Below, piece after piece: positions 43,911 to 55,436 of a DNA stretch of 60,000 nt. The notes under the pieces are model-generated. The model saw only the letters and a program-made list of their open reading frames with translations, did no database searches and had not been told where the DNA came from. The position numbers were made by a program, and so were the translations under genes. The stretch comes from Polytrichum commune (Eukaryota; Streptophyta; Polytrichopsida; Polytrichales; Polytrichaceae), in the NCBI GenBank assembly GCA_950295325.1, contig OX485804.1, positions 34,474,001 through 34,534,000 on the forward strand, written 5' to 3'. How positions within the stretch are numbered: position 1 is the stretch's first letter; each line of letters begins with the position of its first letter.

Positions 43911-46748
43911 TACTTAAATCCTAGTTATATGTAGAATTTTTTATTTTTATTTTATTTTTTTAACACTATATGCCTCTTCATTTACCGTTGCCCCACTTGT
44001 GCAAGGTCATGCACTTGATTTTGACACACACAAATGGCAAACGGGTTGTCATCATGTTGAAGTACACACCAAAGTTCTTTTCTCCCTTGCATATTTTAAA
44101 ATTAGAAACTATGCATTCTTGATTGCATTTGGAGGAAGGGGGGGAGGGGGTTAACTCCCTTGTAATTTAAACGGCCACATGTAATATTGGGGTATTTTCA
44201 GGTGGGCAATGAAGTAATATCATGGGTAATGTTGGTGCACATATTTATGGGATATTCTACATATTTGATGGATATTCTTGGACTATACCTATTATATTCT
44301 CAAATGAATTACCAATATCCCAAAATTATCTAATAATTTTACATCTTTGACGCCTCTGTACCTAGGAAGTCAAACATCTCTCCACCAACACTTTGAAACA
44401 ACAAATGGAAGGAATGCAATGGAGATGTCTTACGGAGGCCCATGGGACCTCTTTTTCCTGGGAAACCTCAACTCATGACCTTGTCATGTAGTTAAGGTGG
44501 CATCCCTCTTGATATACACCACAAAGAAGCACCCTTCTTTGAGAATCAATGCTAAAGGGGGGGGGGGGGCTTGTTAAAACCCCCTATATACAAAATTTTC
44601 ACAACCAAAAAGAAGACTACATATACAAATCACAACGTACACAAAGTCTCATGTATGTATATGGAAGATTTGAATCCCTAGAGTAAATTGCCTCGATTGT
44701 GTATACAAAATATAAGCGATTGGAAAATAAATGACATTCTTTTGTTGTATGCTCATATATCACTATTTATTGATGAAGATATTAAAGTGTGAAGTAGGGG
44801 ATGCCAATGGATTATGTAATTATAGCATATGAATATTCAAGGGATAGAAGGTAAATTTCGATGAAAACAAACTCTTTTTGTGAGAAAGTTTAGGAGGGCC
44901 TTAGGGTACACTCAGCTCCTCCAATAAAATCAATATATCTTATTTACTTGCACAAAACTAGGTAAAACAATGTCCCTCCCATTTTTATATATTTTGTGAG
45001 CCAAATTCTCATATTGCATAGTGGATTGGGTTGTCATCATGCTTCATGAAATTTTCATGTGATTTGACGTTGAATAAGGAGAACAATCTTCCAATGTGTG
45101 GTTGGAGCTTCGAATGAGATCACCAAGGCTTACTTCTTGAGATTCATTGCCCATTGTAAACGTCATTTTTTTTGTAGCATTTTGGGCAACACTCAAAACT
45201 AGCGTGTCCCTAACATGGTACCCAAGCCCAATATGAGAGATGCTCACCAGCCAATCAATGAGCTTTGACCCCAAGTTCTAGAATAGGCGCATGGATTTGA
45301 AATTAGGAACTTGGATTTCACATGTATGTAATCCAAAATTTAAACCAACATGCATTTGTAAATAAGAGCATACTCCATCCCGTCACCCAAATTATGAAAT
45401 TTTATTTTCACTAGCTACCCCTACATGAAAAGTTCTCATAGATGTATAGAATCCAACTACAAGGTACAATTGGCCGATACAAAGTAATGGGTACAAGCAT
45501 AGTAAAGTACACCAAAAAAGTGCTTTGGTATACAAAAACCATAATTTTTTTGGGTCAAGGCCTAAAAGAAGTCGCAAAGTGTTGTTTAGATTGATTTTTT
45601 TGTTTTTAAAAAAAAAATTCATGCCGATCTCTCTTGTTGTGTTAAATACTCAAATGTTGAATATCAAGTTGGGATCTTCAAAACTTGTCATTAGTGGTGA
45701 TGCTCAAAAGCAAATGGTTGAATCTAGTTTTGGATGTAGATTTCATGAATTTGGATTTTTGTTTTTCATTTTCCTTGAATTCATTATGTATGTGAGGATA
45801 TCATCACAAAACTTTGTAGGAAACCATCACTTTAATGTAATTTTATTTTAAACATATTTTAGACAATTACTTGTTCAATGTCACCTACTTGCACACCACT
45901 TGCACCATCCTCTAAAATATGGAGAATTTTCTTGCAAAACATTTGGTCATCATCAGATGCTTGGCTTTGTAGATCAACATGTTTCTTAAATGTTTCTGAT
46001 TTTTTCCTTCACAAATTTCAAAATTAGTGCATACTTTTGCATCACTTTCATTTAACACTATGTAGAGATCAGGAGTTGTCCACTTTACTGTGCTTGCATC
46101 CAACTATGATAAAGAACGGGATGAAAGGCCCTCAACATCAATGGTGATTTAAAATTTACTTAATCAATAAAGATATTCATGGGAGAAAATAAGGTAAAAG
46201 TCTACACGTTCCTAACTAGGATTCTTAACGTCAAGTAGATAGGTCGTGTTGGAAAACGAGTTCCTTTTGGCAATTTCCTGCACACATAGCTATTGCATTT
46301 CTCTATCACCTCCAAACGCTTGACCAAGAGCATTCAGAGGTTATTATCTTATACACTCCATGAAGCCTTCACAAGAAATTTTTGGAATTCTTGTTGAAGA
46401 ATATATTCTAGAATCCTTCAATATGCGTAAAGACTCTCTCTTTCTACTATTGGGACTCTAGTATTCTAGTTTCAAGAAACATCTCAAGAATCAAGGTCCC
46501 AGATTCATGCATGAATGCCGAGCATTGTCAAGTAGCAAGCTTCTTTTAGTCAACACCTCAAATTTGTTGCCTATCTTCATAGGCAAAGCCTTCTTCCATC
46601 TACAATTTAATTGAAGATTTGACTAAAGAGATGTGACCCATATAAAAATGACTTAGGTTATTTATAACACCTAATTTAGTAATTGATCCATTTGCACATG
46701 ACTTGAATCACCTATAGGCTATTCAAGGGCATGCATACACCAAAGGCA
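43911..46748. other. Unassigned AT-rich stretch
   Basis: No gene is supported. A run of 13 G lies at about 44558-44570. Open frames at 45044-45851 overlap on opposite strands and lack recognisable motifs. Confidence 0.35.
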
Positions 46749-46859
46749 TTGGGCCATAGTCCTATTATTGTGGCCCACAGTAATTTTCTAGAGTCCACCT
46801 TGTATCTTATAATTACTTCCAAGATAAATTTTCACCCACACTAATAAGACTATTTAGTG
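46749..46859 (-). mobile_element. MITE-B, internally deleted copy
   Basis: About 110 bp keep both MITE-B ends: ATAGTCCTATTATTGTGG on the left and CCACACTAATAAGACTATTT ending AGTG on the right. The middle is missing. TA follows the right end. Confidence 0.5.
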
Positions 46860-47060
46860 TACTAGGAAACTAGTATACAATTATTCTGAACATTATTCTA
46901 TACTAAAATTTTCAAACCCGTGACCTTTTACACCCTGATTAGAGCAAGATATTTGTATCCCAAACATATATTCATGAGTAATGTGTGTGGAGTCTATTGA
47001 GCCCACCAAATGTTTGCAAACACTGAAAGTGCTAAGTAACCTAACCCCTCATGTTATTTG

Positions 47061-48015
47061 AAACCACATTAGAGTTATCCTTTAACTCAACCAGAGTTTT
47101 AGTAGGGAGTTGGTTGTTTCGCATGCATAACTTTCCATGTTCGGTAAGTTGTGGGTGCATGCTTGGAGTCAATGTGGAGGTTTGAACGAAGAACCTTCCA
47201 TATTAGTTCATTGGGTATCAAACTCATTTTGGCATGCCAAGAGACGCCAAAATGAGTTTGATACCCAATGAACGAATATGGAAGGTTCTTCGTTCAAACC
47301 TCCACATTGACTCCAAGCATGCACCCACAACTTGCCGAACATGGAAAGTTATGCATGCGAAACAACCAACTCCCTACTAAGGGCCACTTCACACACAAGG
47401 CTAAAGGCCCTTGACCATGGCAATGTAAGAGCTCTCATTGGTCGAAAAGGTGGAGACCGTCCAAGTTCACTTCACACTAGGAGGTGAAGGCCTAAAGGCC
47501 CAAAGAAAAGTTCGTGGATGAAAAGTCTACATGGAGTCCTACATGGCTAGTTGTGGATAAGGGTGCATGGTCTACCGGAATTTGCATCAGACCCACCTCC
47601 AAGAGGTGGGCTTGACGCAAATTCCGGGAGACCATGATTTTTTTAATATTTTTTTCCAGCAGGACAGATTTCAGGACAGACTGCATGGCAGATTCTAGAA
47701 TAGATTCTAGGACAGACAAACACCACCAAGTAGTTATCTTAAATTGATAAACTTGGAGACATATTATATTAAACCAAATCCTCCCCTCTTTTTCCACCAA
47801 CAAAATATGCAATGGTCCCGCAACATGGTTCATTCTCACTTCACACTATGCTTGAGGGCCAAAGACTACATAAAATGGCTTTCCCAACACCCATGGTACG
47901 GCCTTTGGATGAGAGTCAAGGGTCCTCACCATTACAAGGTCACGGCTCTTGGCTCATGTGTGAAGTGGCCCTAAAACTCCGGTTGAGTTAAAGAATAACT
48001 CTATTGTGGTCTCAA
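47061..48015. repeat. Long near-perfect hairpin, interrupted by M2
   Basis: Left arm 47061-47233, a 12-bp loop (47234-47245), right arm 47246-47380 continuing at 47975-48015 after an inserted M2 MITE. In the inner 135 bp the two arms differ at two positions, one of which would be a G-U wobble in RNA. The outer 38 bp beyond the MITE differ at four. Transcribed, this would give a very long hairpin RNA. No coding is visible and no source gene lies in the window. It could be a fold-back transposon, an inverted gene duplication or a small-RNA locus. Confidence 0.85.
47381..47971 (-). mobile_element. M2 MITE, copy 2, inside the hairpin
   Basis: The 591-bp copy is in the opposite orientation to 39581-40171, with TAA at 47378-47380 and 47972-47974. 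Removing it and one TAA restores pairing of the hairpin's right arm to its left arm, which proves the insertion came after the hairpin formed. Confidence 0.85.
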
Positions 48016-49120
48016 GCTTGAGGTACAACTACCCCCCCCCCCCCCACCCCAAGCACACAATTGGAGGTCCTTTTTGAAAACATAATATTATTTGGGGATA
48101 GTGTGAAAGGTTTGCTTTAAGCCTTTCTAATGGTGTTTTGAAAAGTTGATTTGGGTTTACCATATTATTGTTGGTTCTCCATTGAGCTCATGGCAACCTC
48201 CCAACCGATGAACGGAGCTTCCAACATAATCATCATATTTATGAAAAATATTGACTTTCAATCTTCAAACGATGTTTGTCTCCAAAGAAGAGTTGTTGGG
48301 AATAAATTCATGCAGAAGAATGAAAGACAATATAATGTTGAATTATCTATATATTGATTTCCAATTCATTGTGTTTAAATAATTCAAACGAAATGAAAAT
48401 TACATCATTTTATTTCAAATTTGGTATGTGTGTCACCAAGACGATTTTGTACACATGAAAAAGAAAAAACGAATATGATGTTGCCACCAACGAAAATTAT
48501 GTTGTTGCTTCATTCAAGTTGGTCTTAATCTATATGCAATCTCAAAACGGACATTCAAGAGAATTAGAGGGGCCCCAACAACTACTTCCTCGTTTCAAAA
48601 GTGAACACCTCGAACAGGCGCAGACAAGCCAACCAACACCTATCTCCCCCGAGGGCAACCCCCTAGGTTCGCACATGGTTGGTTGACAATATCCGGCTCA
48701 CCTAGATACCCTCACTGTGATTGGGTTGGTCATAGGTGGTAGGGTGCAACCGGAAATTAAGTGTTAGGAAGTTCACCCATCGGTGTACTATTTTGTCCTT
48801 AGGCAACTTAACCTTAGAGTCCCCATGAGATCAGGGTTAAGGCCTTGGGTTTAAGCCACCCTTTGTATGCATGATAATCAAGTAGGAACAAACCATCATC
48901 TTTGATGAACCAAATGACAAGTTTTCAATTTCATTAACAAATATTGTTCACACTCCATACATACTAGCATAGTTTGTTGTGCATTCTAAAATATCCTCAT
49001 AAGGTGAACACATTTACAAAATATCCAAGCAAATTAAATTCATCTTCATTCTATGAAGCTTTCTTAAGCTTATGTTTTGAAAATGTTTACATGAAGCTCA
49101 TGATCTTATAGAGAAGGTCC
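48016..49120. other. Unassigned spacer with poly-C run
   Basis: A run of about 14 C lies at 48031-48045. No gene recognised. Confidence 0.4.
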
Positions 49121-49330
49121 ACTTCTACGATTATGTTCTTTGACTTTGTGTTTAGGGTTTAGGTGTGGATCTAAGAATTGGCACCAAAAAGACGTGTGTT
49201 TTAAAAAGATTGAATTACGTGCTCAAAATATGCTAACCATTCTAGGCTCAATTATTGGCATGATCAACGAGGACCTATATGACCGCTTATTGACCAAGAG
49301 AGTCTCGGACACTTTGATAATGAATAGAAC
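49121..49330 (+). repeat. Dispersed repeat R1, partial copy
   Basis: GATTGAATTACGTGCTCAAA and ACCATTCTAGGCTCAATTAT match the R1 core in intron 2 of the bHLH gene. Confidence 0.45.
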
Positions 49331-49872
49331 ATAATTCATATGAGCTCCGAAATATGAGGTAAATGGGAACGAGCACATATTGGATTTGATAATCATCTTG
49401 CACTTATTGTGTACACATTCTATTAAGGAATCATTTCTTTTTATCTTTTTATCCCACCAACATGGCGCTTGAGATCGGACCATATGTAGGACCCCTTAAT
49501 TCAACTTTAAGTTCACGTGATCAAGCAAGTTCAACCTTACATAACATTATTCAACCATGTGGGTCAATTCTACTAACTACGGAACAGAAAAATCATATTA
49601 TGTTCAATTCAAAGAAGCAATATTCGATTACTTGTTCATACACTTAGGTAAACGTTTGAAAACTTGGGTGGAATTATATCCCCTGCACTATTCATTATTC
49701 ACGATTCATACCAACGTCAATTTCTTCCTATAACCTAAGTTTATGCCCATGAAGGTAAGAATGTAGAGGCCCCTATGAAATGCCCAAATATAGAAATGGA
49801 ACTCAACTACACGACTGAATAATGTTGTGTACCTTTATGAATTAGGCAACTCATCTAGAAGGATGGCACTTA
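49331..49872. other. Unassigned spacer
   Basis: No feature was recognised. Confidence 0.35.
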
Positions 49873-50462
49873 GGGCCACTTCACACATGAGCCAAGAGCC
49901 GTGACCTTGTAATGGTGAGGACCCTTGACTCTCATCCAAAGGCCGTACCATGGGTGTTGGGAAAGCCATTTTATGTAGTCTTTGGCCCTCAAGCATAGTG
50001 TGAAGTGAGAATGAACCATGTTGCGGGACCATTGCATATTTTGTTGGTGGAAAAAGAGGGGAGGATTTGGTTTAATATAATATGTCTCCAAGTCTATTAA
50101 TTTAAGATAACTACTTGGTGGTGTTTGTCTGTCCTGGAATCTGTCCTGGAGTATGCCATGCAGTCTGTCCTAAAATCTGTCTTGCTGGAAAAAATATTAA
50201 AAAAGTCATGGTCTCCCGGAATTTGCGTCAAACCCACCTCTTGGAGGTGGGTCTGACGCAAATTCCGGTAGACCATGCACCCTTATCCACAACTAGCCAT
50301 GTAGGACTCCATGTAGACTTTTCATCCACGAACTTTTCTTTGGGCCTTTAGGCCTTCACCTCCTAGTGTGAAGTGAACTTGGACGGTCTCCGCCTTTTCG
50401 ACCAATGAGAGCTCTTACATTGCCATGGTCAAGGGCCTTCAGCCTTGTGTGTGAAGTGGCCC
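49873..50462 (+). mobile_element. M2 MITE, copy 3
   Basis: A 590-bp copy nearly identical to 39581-40171, same orientation, with TTA at 49870-49872 and 50463-50465. The central CATGGTCTCC hairpin is intact. High similarity of the three M2 copies suggests recent spread. Confidence 0.85.
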
Positions 50463-51079
50463 TTACAATTCATCATGTTTTGTTCAAGTGGTCTATGATG
50501 GTGATTGCTCATTGCTCATAGCTATATTTTTAACCTACGTATAACAACGTATTAGATCACGTGCCCATATTCTCTACGTAGATGCTGCACCTTTTGAAGA
50601 AACTCAAACCAAAACATCACTCCATGATCTTTTATTCAAGGTATTTTTGGCCTCTTGTCGAGAAAGCTATGCAAGGTTCTCTTCTTTCTTTCTTTTGGGT
50701 TCCGAGATTCTCCCAAGACTTGGCCGACTCCGTACCATTAAAAATTGGGCGGTGGTACATGATAATTCCCCCTTCAACTTAAACTATGCCCACGGTTCCA
50801 CCCCTCCCACCCCCCACCCACCCACTACCGGAAGTATTCCATGAGTCATGCCCACCAAAGGTGGTGCTAACACTACAAGGATATTGTAGTAGACAAAGTG
50901 TTTTTTTTGTAAAGATGTTGTTAGCAAGTCACCAAATCGCATTTCAATCCTCTCGGGAGTTGGATCGAATCTTAACCTTCATCCAAAATCGTAGCTAGAA
51001 CAACGCGAATTGTATAAATTTGCCCATAGTAGAAATTTGAGTGGAGAAATCTAACAATTTGTTTTTTATTTAAATAGGT
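50463..51079. other. Unassigned spacer
   Basis: Three overlapping plus-strand open frames at 50582-50998 show only proline/histidine low complexity (C-rich tract near 50800). No gene is supported. Confidence 0.35.
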
Positions 51080-51420
51080 ACACGGGTCTTAAACGGACAC
51101 TTTTCTCTTAGCAGCCACTCTTTGTAGAATACAAAACACGCAATTAGTGTGAGATGATTGGCAATTCCCAAATCATGCATGTAGCCACAACCCACCTTCC
51201 TCAAACTTTTTTGATGTTGTATGAAAATCATGTTCATTGTCAAAGCAAGGATTCTATGAGTTATCAAACAATCATATAGGTTCCCCCCACCTGATTATGT
51301 TGGCTAACAAATTTTTAGCATGTATTCCAATCTATTTTCAATAGGTTTCTTTTTAGTGTCCATTCTTAATTTCACACCCAACGATACACCACTCAAATAT
51401 AGGTGTATGTTTAAGATTAG
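51080..51420 (-). repeat. Dispersed repeat R1, inverted partial copy
   Basis: AGATGATTGGCAATTCCCAA and an AATCATATAGGTTCCCCCCA block resemble 39000-39130; TTTAGTGTCCATTCTTAATT follows. It is a diverged R1 copy. Confidence 0.4.
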
Positions 51421-52774
51421 ACACTGAATTAGACATCTACCTTAGATTACTTTTAACAACCCACACCTTTTTTGGAGCTCACTCCCAACTCAAGGCTTAG
51501 AATATGAAATGATATTTGTTTGAAGAACGCCACTTTCTATGGGTTGAAAATATATATATCAAACATCTTATCATTGTGTATTTGAATATTAAAAAATTCA
51601 AATTTCTAGACCATTCTAATCTTCAACCCAACGCAAAAATAGAGTGGGCCACATATTTTCTACTCAAATTGACGTTCAGCCCACAATAATAGTCGTAAAA
51701 GTGGTAGGTATCAAAACTTTGCCAAATCGGTATATAGTTGGTCATCACAACCCTTCAATTCTAATAAGATTAGACGGCATGGAGCACCATTCATGAACCA
51801 CACTACTATAGTATCATAGCAAGTTCAACACTCCATTTGTTGGAAAGTTTGGAATGTTTATTTCATTTCAAGCTCCTCACAAACTCCTCGAGTTAAACTA
51901 ATCCCCACATGCTCAAGCAACTCTTCCAATACATAAGATAGAAATACCATAACCTGTTAACCACCCTCTAGCCGTGCACTAGACCGCCGTCATAATGGTG
52001 ATGTGCCATTTCTAAAACGGATCATGGCTCGACGGCAACTTCAATGCGTGTACACTTAGTGTAGCCAATGGGAGTCAAGTGTTAATGTACTCATGAGGTA
52101 ACTGATTTAGGCGATGTTCTGTATGGAAATGCGGATTATTGTGTTCCGTGTAGGGAGAATCTAGTGAACGGGTAGGGGGTTGGACAACTTTCCACTTTGA
52201 AAAATCGTAGCATTTTTTGTATAGGGCAGAAAAATATGAAACAACTTGCATTCTTCATGAATCCTTCTCGTCTATCTTGGAGAATTATCTCATGATTGTC
52301 AGACCAGATCTTCAATGCGAATCACCTTATTTTCACGGGTTATGGTATTTCTACCTTAGATGGATTAAAAGACTTTGACTTCTCGATCTCACAAGACATT
52401 TTCACCTTTCCATATTCACGGAACACGTGCTCAAAATACGTCAAGCGTTTTTAAACACATGTCTTTTTGATGTCCGTTCTTGAATCCAACGTTACCAATA
52501 GTGTTTGTGTGTGGGATGGGGTTGTGTTGTTGAATTAGTCACATTCTTTCCCTAAGCCCCACAACACGCCTTAGTATAATCATATAATGATGCATGGGGA
52601 TGGAGGAACGGTGCGGCAAATCCGGTTGACTCGATGGAAGAGAAGGAGGAGGAGGAGGAATTAGGTGGCCTACTACCATCATCGTGTCGTTGGATACTTA
52701 ATTGATTGATTTTGGCCGTATCTCGAGTCGGCAAGTTGATAAGCGATGAAGGTTTCGATGTGAAGAGCAGTGAT
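51421..52774. other. Unassigned spacer
   Basis: No gene is supported. A serine-rich minus-strand frame at 52552-52734 has no recognised motif. About 52425-52500 may be another R1 scrap (GTGCTCAAAATACG). Confidence 0.35.
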
Positions 52775-53210
52775 GGGGGAGATTTTTGGGCATAATCGGT
52801 TGAGATCTTAGTGTTTGCAACTCCACCCGGTTACATGTTCATGACATCCTTCGGTTTTCCTTCATTAAATTGGGGTATATTTTGTAGATTCCTCTAAAAT
52901 GATCGGTAATTCTCCTGCAAGCAATCCGAGGCGAGCCTACACTACTGGATGATGGTGGAGAGATATCCAGATCTCAAGGAAGAGGTTGGCGGTTTGATTC
53001 TCGGTTGTGAAATCTCCCTCTACTTGACAAAAAACTTGCCAGGTGGTCAACTACCTCCTGTGCTTTGGCGTTGGCCTGTCGACCTTTTGTCTCAAAAATA
53101 CAAATAAAATTATATATATATATATATATATATATCTTGCAGTCTTCAACTTCAACCTGTTATTTCTCAAACTCAACCGGTTCATTTGTAATTAACTGCC
53201 GGTTCTCCCT
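52775..53210 (+). mobile_element. Family A MITE, copy A6, split by SINE-2
   Basis: It begins GGGGGAGATTTTTGGGCATA and ends ACTGCCGGTTCTCCC, the two GGGGAGA-type family A ends. Removing the SINE-2 insertion joins TCTCCTGCA to GTCTTCAACTTC as in other copies. This copy lacks the MITE-B insert, so it is the pre-insertion state. Confidence 0.65.
52921..53135 (+). mobile_element. SINE-2, best copy
   Basis: An approximately 215-bp insertion has a B-box-like GGTTTGATTCTCGG at about 52993-53006, a 3' block TTTTGTCTCAAAAATACAAA and a (TA)n tail. Short CTTGCA/CCTGCA repeats flank it. An A box is not clear. Related copies lie at 1485-1620 and 32880-32930. Pol III transcription and LINE-dependent movement are inferred from family structure. 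Confidence 0.5.
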
Positions 53211-53296
53211 GATCAGAGATGTGAAGAAGTTGGTGGAAGTGGGAAGCCGGTGTTTGACCGGCCTCAATGGAGATGGCAACTTAATCATGAACAATA

Positions 53297-53865
53297 CAGT
53301 CTAACCTCGTTACTACGACACTCGTTTATACGACACCCTCGATATTACAACACGTTTGTGTGAGACCCCAAACTTGTTGGCCCAAAACTCCCTCTTTTAT
53401 ACGGCCACGCCACTCAATGATGCGACATTTAGAATCTCCGTTCTGTCATAGTAAAGAGGTACGTTCATGCTGAAACTCCTTTCACCTATGTTAATGTACA
53501 TCTAAAATACATCCACTTTCACTTGGGAGCTGCTTGGAAACTTCATGAGAATTAGGGTTACTAGTGCAGAATGGACATGGTTACGGTTAGAGTGGCATGC
53601 AACACCAAAGATCTCTGGACTCCTCCACTCCTATTTCAAGAGTTCTTGAGAATCTTTGTATTTGTTTGGAAGTCGTAAGTTATTAGTTCACACCATCCAT
53701 ACTGCTTAAAAACTCGTTGTAGATATTTTTAGACTCATATTTTTCTCGATAATACAACAACTTTACGCCATTTGCCACATGAATGAGGAGACGACACGAC
53801 AATAACATGACGCTTTTTTGTTTTGATCTGTTTCCCAAACAAGGCATACTAAAGAGGGAGAACAG
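53297..53865 (+). mobile_element. Pogo/Tigger-like MITE, copy 2
   Basis: It starts CAGTCTAACCTCGTTACTAC followed by repeated ACGACAC blocks, and ends ACTAAAGAGGGAGAACAG. TA flanks both sides (53295-53296, 53866-53867). It is collinear with the minus strand of 3724-3008. No transposase. The CAGT..AACCTC end agrees with the pogo/Tigger group. Confidence 0.65.
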
Positions 53866-54138
53866 TAACAACATGGACTCCTTCACACTTTCTACACTCC
53901 TCACTTTGTCGTTTGGAGGAGATGGATCGAAGCAGCAAGCGTGCTGACAAGAGTTGTCAGTGAGTGTAGTTCAAGTGTCTGTTGCTGCACTGGCCGCGAC
54001 TCTCGGGCATGCAAATTGCGATCATCATCATCATCATTGAGAGCGGATGAGGTTACAGAAGCTCCCGCGTTCCAGGTTTGCCGCATCCCTTGCCATGCCA
54101 AGGGAGCAGTGCCCATGGAGGAGGTTGTAGAGCATTAA

Positions 54139-54939
54139 GGGCCACTTCACACACGAGACTGAGAGCCCGTGACCATTGCGCTTCAAGCACTCTCATTGGT
54201 AGAAAAGGCGGAGCCGGTCCGAGTTCGCTACTTCACACTATGCTTGAGGGACCTACGGAGTATACATGTGAATGCAAGATGGATGTAGAGTCTACATGGA
54301 TTTCTACATGGCATCGAATGAATCATGTTTCATGGTCACTTGGACTATTTTCAAAAACCACCTCTTGGAGGTAGGCCTAACACAAAACCGGGAGACCATG
54401 GCACTCCGAATGCTCGCAACCGTTGAAACGGGCCACTTCACACACGAGCCAAGAGCCGTGACCGTGAAATTATGAGAGCCCAAAAGAAAGTGAGTGTCCA
54501 AAGGCAGGCCGTCCCAACACACCTCCAAACTCATGTAGTAGTGTGCTCACGGACCCTCAAGTGTAGTGTGAAGTCATATGTGACCGGGCCCTCAACCAAA
54601 TGCTATTTCAATGAATCTCCATTCATGGGGGTCCTCACACATGATAAGATGGAATAAATCAACGGTTGTGAGCATTCGGAGTGCCATGGTCTCCCGGTTT
54701 TATGTTAGGCCTACCTTCAAGAGGTGGTTTTTGGAAATAATCCAAGTGACCATGGAACATGATCCATTCGATGCCACATAGGAATCCATCTAGACGTTAC
54801 ATCCATGTTGCATTTACATACTCCGTTGGCCCCTCAAGCGTAGTGTGAAGCGAACTTGGACCAGCTCCACCTTTACTACCAATGGGAGTGCTTGAAGTGC
54901 AATGGTCATGGGCTCTCAGTCTCGTGTGTGAAGTGGCCG
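54139..54939. mobile_element. M1 fold-back dimer
   Basis: An M1 half (54139-54429, inverted orientation, GGGCCACTTCACACACGAG) is joined to a full M1 copy (54430-54939, plus orientation). The outer ends are flanked by TAA at 54136-54138 and 54940-54942; no duplication flanks the internal terminus at 54430. Bases 54139-54426 pair with about 54659-54939, so the unit is a large hairpin with a 230-bp loop. Confidence 0.75.
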
Positions 54940-55431
54940 TAAGTGGTTGAGAGAATCCTGCTATTGTTTCCGATACCAACCGGATCCATGTCTTCTCAGC
55001 GATACCAATCGGATCCATGTGTTTCTCTTCGCTGAGTAAGTAAAGGAACGGTCCGTCAATTCTAGGGGTGCATCTATGTCTAATTTATTTTAAAATTGTG
55101 CATCTTAACATGCATCTTAAATGACTTGGAAGATTTTGAGACGTTTGTTTATGTTTTGTTGTTTTTTTAATTTTTTTAATTTTTTATCATGAATTCGCTG
55201 TTGCAGTCGGTTGAGGCCAATAGGGTGAATATAAACACTCGCGACTTTGTCAGTTGTTTCATATTATCATGTGGTGTTAGTATGTTCAAAATCGACGGCA
55301 GTGGTTGAGTCTTGAGCCCTGCTGCACGAACTGATGGATACCAGAATACAGAATCCGGGGCGTAGTCTTGGATCGATACTTGGGGGGTGGGGGGGGGGGG
55401 GGGAGAAGAGGTCGAAGAACTGATCCTGGAA
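54940..55431. other. Unassigned spacer with poly-G run
   Basis: A G-rich run lies at 55382-55403 and T-rich runs at about 55160-55185. Nothing else recognised. Confidence 0.4.
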
Positions 55432-55436
55432 GAGGG

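Noticed and set aside
52552-52734. Serine-rich minus-strand frame
   Set aside because: A short compositional run encoded by GGAGGAGGA-type sequence, with no recognisable domain or splice partner.
55382-55403. Long G runs here and at 29667, 44558 and C run at 48031, considered as G-quadruplex regulators
   Set aside because: They are simple homopolymer tracts in non-genic DNA with no gene beside them; length may also be affected by sequencing error.
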